Position numbers and translations under genes: made by a program. From Fidelibacterota bacterium (GTDB lineage: Bacteria; Fidelibacterota; UBA2242; JAFGTP01), in contig JAIPHI010000079.1 of the NCBI GenBank assembly GCA_021735285.1, positions 1 through 12,213 on the forward strand: a stretch of DNA of 12,213 nucleotides, read 5' to 3'. The notes under the pieces are model-generated. The model had not been told where the DNA came from and searched no databases. It saw only the letters and a program-made list of their open reading frames with translations. Below are positions 5,994 through 12,213 of the stretch, piece after piece (positions within the stretch are counted from its first letter, which is position 1; every line of letters starts with the position of its first letter).

Positions 5994-6010
5994 TAATACC
6001 CAAAGTATTA
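5994..6010 (-). terminator. weak candidate terminator of the outer-membrane operon
   Basis: On the minus strand TAATAC (6010-6005), a 5-base loop and GTATTA (5999-5994) form a 6-bp stem starting 20 bases after the Omp85 stop codon, followed by a T-rich stretch. The stem is short and weak; no better terminator is visible before the next gene. Confidence 0.25.
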
Positions 6011-6030
6011 GTATTAAATCAATATCGATC

Positions 6031-7545
6031 TTAAAATCGATTCGTAAAGCGAATATGTATTTTTGCAGTTGAAAAGCTATCATCCTCATCAAAGGCATAA
6101 TCTAATCCAATAATTCCTGCCCTGGAATTTAATCTGATTCCTACTCCAAAAGATGCCGGATAATCCCGGATAGGTTTGCCATTCTCACGGAAATAGAGAT
6201 AACCTCTTTCATAAAATAAGTACAATCTGCTATACATACCTTGTAACCAACGCAATTCCAGTGTTGCCCAACCAACCCTTGTCCCGTTTAAAAAATCTTC
6301 CGGATAGCCCCGCATAGATTCTGATCCGCCAAACCAAAAATAATCTGAATAATTACTCTTCTCGCCTCTTTTCCATTTTCCCTGGAAATTGAACCCTAAA
6401 TTTGCAACCATTTCTGACGTAAATTGATAATTATACTCTGAGGAAAGTTTATAATTTAAGGCCAGACTGTTTTCAGTATTACTCCGATTATTACCGATCT
6501 TAATTTTATTATCTATCATTCCCCCTGATCGAGGATTATAGAGCGCTTCCCTATTATCAAATTTTAGCCCTAACCCAAAATATTTATCAATCCGTAAACT
6601 TAAACCATAAATTTCTTGACCTGCCGGAGTAGGTAATTGACTATTATATTCACCACTTATTTGTATCTCTAAATTAGGATTAAGATGTTTACCTAAAGAA
6701 ATATTTATACTCCTGGAAACAAGGATAGTATCCCGTAAGGTTTGATCAAAGTTAATCTGACCGGAATAATTAAAATGCCAGATCCAGGGGGTATAAAATT
6801 CAATATGAAATTCTTGAGAATTTTGATTTAGACGCGACCAGTTTAAGTGGAGTCTTCTCCCCTTTCCTGACAGATTAGAAAGTGCTATATCAAACTTGCC
6901 GGTAAAATATCCTGTCTCTCTTCCTTTGCCAGGCACATAGCCCGCAATCCCCTGAAAATTATTATTATTTTTCTCCTTCACAGGAAGTAATAAGCCGAAC
7001 TGATTCTTTCTATTCTGCACAATATCTGCATTTCCATTTAGCTCCAAAAATTGGAGAGCATTTATCCTCCGTCTTATTCTCCTGGTAAGTCTATCACTTA
7101 CTGTCTGGTTTTGATAATTTTGCAATTCTCTAACCAGATATTCCGGCTCCGTTTTTTCTAACCCACTAAAATAGAAAGTGTCGATTTTAACCTTTTCATT
7201 ATAATCAAGGTCAAATTTGGGATTTAGTAAAATTGAATCGTTTTGAGTATATATATTAGTGTTTTCCAAATTTAGAATTGCAAAATAATAACCTTTCAAT
7301 TTGAGATTTAACAGGATATCTCCTGTTAAATTATTATAACTTTCCTGAGTAACTTCTTGATCTTTGTATTTCTGCACTATGGTTTCAAGATCAACAACCT
7401 GCTTTTCAGTACTAATTTCAATATTCCCAAAATATGTAGAATCAGATATCTGCGATCGACCTTCCAGACATATTGAAAGGATTAGAACCAAAATCAATAA
7501 TATTCTATATATAAACTTTAAAATGATCTGCAACTCCCAAAACAA
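6031..7545 (-). CDS. Omp85-family outer membrane protein (BamA/TamA/TpsB-like, short)
   Basis: Outer-membrane assembly or secretion channel of the Omp85 superfamily. Numbering from TTG 7545 (504 aa): a signal peptide core at about 15-27, POTRA-like regions at about 40-115 (with LKGYYFAI typical of a POTRA) and 118-180, then a D15-type 16-strand barrel ending in Phe504 (HIRFTNRF), the beta-signal needed for BAM-mediated insertion. FGGSESMRGY (405-414) is the lid-loop signature with its conserved RGY. It is far shorter than BamA (about 800 aa), with two POTRAs rather than five, closer in layout to TpsB or TamA. TTG 7545 abuts the upstream stop but has no ribosome site; GGGAG at 7534-7538 points instead to ATT 7524 (9 bases) or ATC 7527 (6 bases), giving the classical signal-peptide start M-L-K-F-I-Y-R. 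It is the last gene of the operon and may serve the big barrel encoded before it (inference). Confidence 0.87.
   Translation of the reverse strand: MFWELQIILKFIYRILLILVLILSICLEGRSQISDSTYFGNIEISTEKQVVDLETIVQKYKDQEVTQESYNNLTGDILLNLKLKGYYFAILNLENTNIYTQNDSILLNPKFDLDYNEKVKIDTFYFSGLEKTEPEYLVRELQNYQNQTVSDRLTRRIRRRINALQFLELNGNADIVQNRKNQFGLLLPVKEKNNNNFQGIAGYVPGKGRETGYFTGKFDIALSNLSGKGRRLHLNWSRLNQNSQEFHIEFYTPWIWHFNYSGQINFDQTLRDTILVSRSINISLGKHLNPNLEIQISGEYNSQLPTPAGQEIYGLSLRIDKYFGLGLKFDNREALYNPRSGGMIDNKIKIGNNRSNTENSLALNYKLSSEYNYQFTSEMVANLGFNFQGKWKRGEKSNYSDYFWFGGSESMRGYPEDFLNGTRVGWATLELRWLQGMYSRLYLFYERGYLYFRENGKPIRDYPASFGVGIRLNSRAGIIGLDYAFDEDDSFSTAKIHIRFTNRF
7534..7538 (-). promoter_or_regulatory. ribosome binding site that decides the Omp85 start
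   Basis: GGGAG on the minus strand lies in the 21 bases between the preceding stop (7546-7548) and ATT 7524. It is 6 bases before ATC 7527 and 9 before ATT 7524. TTG 7533 is immediately next to it, too close to use. No ATG or GTG is in frame upstream of the signal peptide. Confidence 0.5.
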
Positions 7546-10500
7546 TTAAAAGAATGCTCTTAATTCAATATTACCCAATTGATAAAAATCATATTGAGGC
7601 TCCTTCCAACCTTCATAATTTGCCCTTAGATTAAGATGACGTCCAATTTTGTATTCTATAGATGCTCCGAAACCAAAGGTAAGTCCTTCCTTTCTTCCGT
7701 TACTCATTTCCCAGGGAATTGACGATTTTTCAGGAGTAACTTGAACCTGATCAAGTTCAACAAATGTTTCTGTTCTGCCTTTTCGTGAAAAATTATGTTC
7801 AAATTCAAATCTGATATGGGTCAGGAAAGATTCTACCTGATTTGATTCTAGTTTTTCATCATACTGGAAATTTAAAATCGTGTTTAGTTTTTTACTGTTA
7901 TTAAAGCGATAGGAAAGATCATTTTCTAATTTTAAACCTGCTATATCATGATTTCTCATTGAGCTTATTTCTGACTCTCTTTGACTATTATATTTGCTCA
8001 TCTCCATAACCAGTTTAATACCCATTAAAAAGGGGCCCCTATATTTTAAAGAATACTCATCACGGGAGCGTTCTTCCTGCCCTCTAACGTCCACCTCACT
8101 TATATTGTGATTGCTTTTATAGCGCATTTTTAACGAACCTCTGATTGACTTAAAATCATAATCAATATCCTGTTGAAAAAGCCTGTAATAATTAACCCAG
8201 TTGGTATCAATATTAGATAATGAAAAACGATATAGGTTAGATAACTGGTGATTGTTTTCAATTTCCTGGTCCAACCGTAAATTTGTAAAACTTGAGAATC
8301 TTGTAAAAATACTATTTTCAAAATATTGTTTCAACCTACTGCCATTATAACGAAGCTGAAACCCTGTTTTAAAATTTGTCACCGGTCTGCGAACATTAGT
8401 CGGTCTAATGCGCAATATGTAATTACCAAATTGATGGGGAACATATTCCGCATAAGTAGAATCATAAATATAATTTCCTTCGCCTTCATCCACCTCATAA
8501 TATATTTTTTCCTTCTTAACTGTATATTTTTCATCTATTCTAAAGTTTGTCTGCCAGCGATAAGGTAATTTTTTTGGGCGCTGCAAAATTTGAGCCTTCA
8601 TCAAGTAGTATTCAAGATTACTTTGCTTACTATTATAATACTCCTTATTACGTTTAGTCCATTGTAATGCTGCCGTAAATGTTTTCCAATCATTCAACTG
8701 CCCGGAAAATTTAATATCCTCGCCCCTGCTCTCCTCCTGCCAGACATTATTTGACAACTTATAATCATCTCGTATATGGTAAGTTACATCCCAATCAATT
8801 TTATTTTTTTTGCCTGCATCCCGGGCATGATTTCCGATCCCAATACTATTTTCATAAAATTTAAAATTATCAGCGGCAAGAGAATCATTGGTTCTGTTTT
8901 CATTGTAATGTTCATAAAAAGGGACCAGACCAAGTATATTTAATGCTGCTCTTATACTTTCCCTTGTCCATGCTTTATCCAGAGTTGGTGTCAGGTCTGT
9001 ATTGATATCTTCTCGTCCATACTGAAAATTCTGAAGCCAATTATAATTCATTTGTAAATCAACATTTGTTCTACCGGTTGTATTAAATCTATCTCTAAGT
9101 TGTCCCCCTTCAAAATTGAGAGAGATATTATCCCTGTAATTATATTTTAAATTTGACTCTACGACTCTTTCTCTCTGCTCTGATTGGACATTGTTATTCC
9201 ATTTCCTTTCATACTCAATACTTTTATTTCTGCCTATAGCTTGAAATCTATTGTTTTCATTACGAAAATTGCCTGCCACTTGAAATTTTCCATATTCGGT
9301 CTGGGGCGACTGATACTGGCCCTTCAAGTTTATGGCCAATCCCCTATTATCATTATCACCTTGAGCTGAAAAGGTATTTTTATCCAGATAAGAGCTGCTT
9401 ATTTCTGAATTAAAGACGAGATTATCTGTCGGTTGCCATACAGTCCGGAAATGATATTGCTGCTGCTTTTGGGGTGATTTAAGAGGTTTAGCGGGCAAAT
9501 AGACAGCCTCCTGTTTATCTTCATTGGATACATTTGGGTTCTTCTTATCAACATACTCAAAATAAACCAGATCCGGTGTATAATGTTTTCTATATTTGCC
9601 AGCTTCACCAACATTATAGAAAGTTGCTGAATGGGTACCTGCATTTTTCCCCACATAGACCAGTATTGAATCCTGAAAAACGTATTGTCCTGTACTATCT
9701 TCTCTAATAGTACTTTTATAAGCAGATTCTGAATTATCCCCACTCTTGCTCAGTAGTTTTCTATCTGCATCAGACAATTCTAGTTCGATAGGATTATTTT
9801 TATCATCAGATTCATTAATAAATTGGGCTGAAACCACCAGAGTATTATTCAAAAGCGAAATACGACTATTTGCCATCATTATATTTTTTTGGTACACCAG
9901 ATCAGAATATTGAAAATCCACTGTAATTCTGGAATGTGAGGTAATCAATTGATCGGGAGTAAAAGTTATCTCACCGGTTGAATAATCAATTGTATAGTCG
10001 TTATTCTCCCCTCTTAAAACACCTTCCCCATTAATATAGACTTGCTCAGTTCCTGCCAAAACAATAATTGCCTCTTCCCCATTTTTACCCCGCAATTGAT
10101 AGGGTCCTTGTTTACCTTCTTCTCCGGTGAATTTATTTGTATGAAATTTCCCTTTTGAAACTGCACCGGCTGCCTGGTTTTCAAAATTGCCCCGCTTACT
10201 GCTAAATTTAATTCCCTGCAATTTTCTGGAATAATTACCGTACCGCCCCTCACTTAAATTTAGATAATAATCTCCAAATGTAAATTTCTCAGAGGGCATA
10301 TCGAGAGTGATAAAGACCTTATCAATTTCATTAAGTTGCTGTGTATTGCCTTCAGGCTGGATAGGGACATTCTTATCTGTTAAAGCCCCTGTAATACTGA
10401 TCTCATTGATGAACTTGCCTTCCAGTTCTAGATCCAAACCGGATTGAATAGCCATTCCACTATTGGACTTTAGATTAATCCCTCGAAAGATTGTTCCTGA

Positions 10501-10923
10501 TTTTAAAAAATCGTAACTTATATTTTCATAATTCTGTTTATCTTTTGGGAATTCATAGGATTTTTCTTCATAATTTGAGAAATCTTTCGGATTATAGACT
10601 CTTGGGGGTTGATTCAAATAAATAACACCGGGTAGATCAAGAGGTAAATAATGATAGCTACAAACAATTTTGAAGCTCTCCCCTGCTGGTGGAGAAAAAT
10701 TGATAATTCCCTGTGATGATAGGATATGAATAGTATCAGGAGCAAATTTGTGAGCAGAATCTTGAAATTCTATTGTGGCCGGAATTAAAAATCGATTCTC
10801 CAGTCTTAGAGTAGTATCTCCAGGTTCTATATAGATCGTATCAGTTGCTACCTCTTGAGCAATAAGGTGGGAGGGGAAAAAGATTAGACCGAATAGACAG
10901 AAAATAGGAATTATTCTTGAAAT
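7546..10923 (-). CDS. large outer-membrane beta-barrel protein of unknown function (about 1125 aa)
   Basis: The reading frame is open from 11004 to the TAA at 7546-7548, but TTG 10617 is its first standard start codon, and starting there would remove an obvious signal peptide. In frame at 10923 an ATT stands 7 bases after GGGAGG and opens M-S-R-I-I-P-I-F-C-L, a hydrophobic core and a likely cleavage after Ala22 (LIA-Q). I take 10923 as the start. From there: a globular N-terminal part to about 100; a segment with IQPEGNTQQLNEIDKVF (188-204) and GDYYLNLSEGRYGNYSRKLQ (217-236); GKQGPYQLRG (270-279); DYTIDYSTGEITFTP (309-323); then some 700 residues of alternating, aromatic-rich, basic and acidic strands ending ELRAFF, a terminal-Phe beta-signal. 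This is the pattern of a giant outer-membrane barrel. The first motifs faintly recall SprA-type barrels of FCB bacteria (from memory). It overlaps the upstream propeller gene by 13 bases. Function unknown. Confidence 0.8.
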   Translation of the reverse strand: MSRIIPIFCLFGLIFFPSHLIAQEVATDTIYIEPGDTTLRLENRFLIPATIEFQDSAHKFAPDTIHILSSQGIINFSPPAGESFKIVCSYHYLPLDLPGVIYLNQPPRVYNPKDFSNYEEKSYEFPKDKQNYENISYDFLKSGTIFRGINLKSNSGMAIQSGLDLELEGKFINEISITGALTDKNVPIQPEGNTQQLNEIDKVFITLDMPSEKFTFGDYYLNLSEGRYGNYSRKLQGIKFSSKRGNFENQAAGAVSKGKFHTNKFTGEEGKQGPYQLRGKNGEEAIIVLAGTEQVYINGEGVLRGENNDYTIDYSTGEITFTPDQLITSHSRITVDFQYSDLVYQKNIMMANSRISLLNNTLVVSAQFINESDDKNNPIELELSDADRKLLSKSGDNSESAYKSTIREDSTGQYVFQDSILVYVGKNAGTHSATFYNVGEAGKYRKHYTPDLVYFEYVDKKNPNVSNEDKQEAVYLPAKPLKSPQKQQQYHFRTVWQPTDNLVFNSEISSSYLDKNTFSAQGDNDNRGLAINLKGQYQSPQTEYGKFQVAGNFRNENNRFQAIGRNKSIEYERKWNNNVQSEQRERVVESNLKYNYRDNISLNFEGGQLRDRFNTTGRTNVDLQMNYNWLQNFQYGREDINTDLTPTLDKAWTRESIRAALNILGLVPFYEHYNENRTNDSLAADNFKFYENSIGIGNHARDAGKKNKIDWDVTYHIRDDYKLSNNVWQEESRGEDIKFSGQLNDWKTFTAALQWTKRNKEYYNSKQSNLEYYLMKAQILQRPKKLPYRWQTNFRIDEKYTVKKEKIYYEVDEGEGNYIYDSTYAEYVPHQFGNYILRIRPTNVRRPVTNFKTGFQLRYNGSRLKQYFENSIFTRFSSFTNLRLDQEIENNHQLSNLYRFSLSNIDTNWVNYYRLFQQDIDYDFKSIRGSLKMRYKSNHNISEVDVRGQEERSRDEYSLKYRGPFLMGIKLVMEMSKYNSQRESEISSMRNHDIAGLKLENDLSYRFNNSKKLNTILNFQYDEKLESNQVESFLTHIRFEFEHNFSRKGRTETFVELDQVQVTPEKSSIPWEMSNGRKEGLTFGFGASIEYKIGRHLNLRANYEGWKEPQYDFYQLGNIELRAFF

Positions 10924-11813
10924 TTGCCATCCTCCCTGTGACCGATCATATCTGATATTCTGTATATGAATATTGCACCTTCCGTATTTATAAGATAAAT
11001 TAATTTATCCTTAATATAACAGCTGCTGATATTTTCTACTTGATTTAATTGATAGGGTTCCACCTTACCATCAGCCTTTCCTGATCTATTCAGTATATAA
11101 AATTCTTCTGCATCACTAATCATTACAAAATATTCCTTTTGCATACAAAATGATTTTGCTTTTAATGTATCAGGCCATGATTTGATTGTTAATGGTTTCC
11201 CATATATCGAATAAACTAATATTCGATTTTTATCAAGAATTGCAATCTCATTTTCATCTCCGAGTTGTATTTCAATGGGATCTTTCAGTGAATAATGTCC
11301 ATAATCAATGCCGCCAAAACGATTAATCAATTCTTCTTCTTTGTTATAACAGATAATTTCTTTGTCCTCTTCGTCTAGAATAAAAAATTTTCCAAATCTT
11401 GAAACAGCTACATCGAGAGGATAAAAGTTTTTGCCCGATGAATACTCTCTGGGAAAAACACTCAGTAAATTCAATTGTCGATCATAGGCTACAATTCTCT
11501 GGTTATTATAATCAGCAATATAGATATTCAATCCATCAGGCGAAGAAATATTCACCGGTCTATCAAATAGTCCGGCTTCCCACCCAAATCCACCTGTAGA
11601 ATTGATAATATTACCATTGGTATCGATCAAATAAAGTTCATTATTGAGCTGATCAATCGTATATATTTTATCAAACCTGGAGACATAAATTGCTTTAAAA
11701 TCGGAATTTTCAGCTTCATACTCAGGTTTTAAAACCTGAATAGGTTTGACTATAGCCGACAAGAAAAGAGGAAATATTACAATAATTATTATGCAAACCA
11801 GTTTATTATTCAC
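10911..11813 (-). CDS. secreted NHL-type beta-propeller protein
   Basis: Secreted propeller of 300 aa, first gene of the outer-membrane operon. Signal peptide: a short polar start (MNNK), a hydrophobic core at about 5-19 and probable cleavage after Ala20 (FLSA). Then repeated strands in groups typical of NHL or six-bladed TolB-like propellers; the best blade is GGFGWEAGLFDRPVNISS with LNIYIADYNNQRIVAYD (residues 74-111), matching the NHL pattern of 'G.F..P..I....G.IYIAD..N.RI'. About 270 residues would suit six blades, though several are diverged. GTG 11813 is preceded by AAGGAG (11819-11824) with a 5-base gap. The end overlaps the start of the barrel gene by 13 bases, implying translational coupling. 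NHL propellers usually bind proteins or glycans; a periplasmic partner role for the barrel is inferred. The precise ligand cannot be read from the sequence. Confidence 0.82.
   Translation of the reverse strand: MNNKLVCIIIIVIFPLFLSAIVKPIQVLKPEYEAENSDFKAIYVSRFDKIYTIDQLNNELYLIDTNGNIINSTGGFGWEAGLFDRPVNISSPDGLNIYIADYNNQRIVAYDRQLNLLSVFPREYSSGKNFYPLDVAVSRFGKFFILDEEDKEIICYNKEEELINRFGGIDYGHYSLKDPIEIQLGDENEIAILDKNRILVYSIYGKPLTIKSWPDTLKAKSFCMQKEYFVMISDAEEFYILNRSGKADGKVEPYQLNQVENISSCYIKDKLIYLINTEGAIFIYRISDMIGHREDGKFQE
10931..10936 (-). promoter_or_regulatory. ribosome binding site for the large barrel gene
   Basis: GGGAGG on the minus strand lies inside the last codons of the propeller gene, 7 bases before ATT 10923. 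The ATG that overlaps its final G is in the propeller frame and reaches that gene's stop after six more codons, so it cannot serve the barrel protein. This site is the main support for the ATT start. Confidence 0.55.
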
Positions 11814-12145
11814 GGTAACTCCTTATATCTTATTTATCCCTTTAAATTAATATTTTTGAGCTTCGATAAGTATAAATAATTGTGATCCGTTACGTTTTGA
11901 AAAATTTGATGATTAGTCATATTTGTGGCTCTAATACACGAGTAATTCCGATAAATTATTTAAGACAAGTAACAATTTTTCCCAAATCCCATAATTTCCA
12001 GCATAAATATTATGAAAGAATATAAAAAGTGAATATAATTTCATAAATTTGCATCCCAATTTGGGTCTTATTTTTGATAAATAAGGAAATAGAAATAAAC
12101 AGATACTATTTAGAATAAATATAAAATTGATAGGACATAATCTAA
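11814..12145. other. divergent intergenic region between the envelope operon and typA
   Basis: 332 AT-rich bases with no gene. A minus-strand TATACT upstream of the propeller gene and a plus-strand TATAAT at 12034-12039 are -10-like but lack good -35 boxes. Two palindromes lie in the typA leader: CCCAATTTGGG (12055-12065) and a 7-5-7 repeat CTTATTT/AAATAAG (12067-12085). Nothing else stands out. Confidence 0.5.
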
Positions 12146-12213
12146 ATGAGAAAAAATAATATAAGAAATATTGCTATAATAGCTCATGTTGATCATGGCA
12201 AAACCACCCTGGT
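12146..12213 (+). CDS. typA: translational GTPase TypA/BipA, N-terminal fragment
   Basis: Only the first 22 complete codons are inside the window, but they carry RNIAIIAHVDHGKTT (residues 7-21), the opening and P-loop (AHVDHGKT) of TypA/BipA, a ribosome-associated GTPase for stress and cold growth and 50S assembly. LepA usually reads SIIAHIDHGKS and EF-G GIMAHIDAGKTT, so both fit less well. AGGA at 12132-12135 lies 10 bases before the ATG, a modest ribosome site. The gene runs off the right edge and is divergent from the envelope operon. Confidence 0.88.
   Translation, partial: MRKNNIRNIAIIAHVDHGKTTL

Noticed and set aside
7546..10617. Barrel protein beginning at TTG 10617
   Set aside because: There is no ribosome site upstream, and it would discard an evident signal peptide and a coherent N-terminal domain in the same frame.
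10911..11004. Programmed -1 frameshift fusing the propeller to the barrel protein
   Set aside because: The barrel frame is -1 to the propeller frame and overlaps it for 94 bases, but the AAATTTC near the junction is not in slippery phase, and a signal peptide right after the overlap argues for separate initiation.
12055..12085. Two palindromes in the typA leader as operators
   Set aside because: An 11-base odd palindrome and a 7-5-7 repeat are within chance expectation here; no promoter alignment supports a role.
1..12213. CRISPR array, tRNA, rRNA, insertion sequence or prophage
   Set aside because: No regularly spaced repeats, no cloverleaf or rRNA-like segments, and no transposase or integrase motifs were found on either strand.

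Overview
This is a 12.2 kb, AT-rich chromosomal stretch from a Gram-negative (diderm) bacterium. Two large outer-membrane beta-barrel proteins that end in phenylalanine, the style of their signal peptides, and the low-GC coding pattern suggest an uncultured FCB-group lineage (Cloacimonadota-, Marinimicrobia- or Ignavibacteria-like). That placement is inference from protein style; no rRNA or other phylogenetic marker is complete here.

Layout. Bases 1-390 are AT-rich leader with one doubtful small ORF and a perfect 8-bp inverted repeat. A plus-strand pair follows: a type II NADH dehydrogenase-like flavoprotein (391-1572) and a DoxX-family membrane protein (1626-2036). After a REP-like palindromic spacer comes a convergent minus-strand dCMP deaminase (2247-2744), strikingly close to the animal-type enzyme. 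Upstream of it, also on the minus strand, is the radical SAM enzyme of the AmmeMemoRadiSam system (3069-4085), driven by a clear sigma70-type promoter. A pirin-family cupin lies divergently on the plus strand (4473-5216), with a perfect 9-5-9 inverted repeat in its leader. A short membrane-anchored protein of unknown function (5392-5784, minus) comes next.

The largest block is a tight minus-strand operon, transcribed from 11813 down to 6031: a secreted NHL-type beta-propeller, a giant outer-membrane beta-barrel protein of about 1125 residues, and a short Omp85-family (POTRA plus D15 barrel) protein. The two barrel genes have no ATG, GTG or well-placed TTG start. Each has a good Shine-Dalgarno sequence followed at normal spacing by ATT (or ATC) and then a textbook signal peptide. 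This operon, with its apparent non-canonical starts, is the part of the window most likely to be an undescribed system: plausibly a surface barrel (perhaps a translocon), a dedicated Omp85 assembly or secretion partner, and a periplasmic propeller. The window ends with the first 22 codons of typA/bipA on the plus strand, divergent from the operon.

No tRNA, rRNA, CRISPR array, insertion sequence or integrase was seen.
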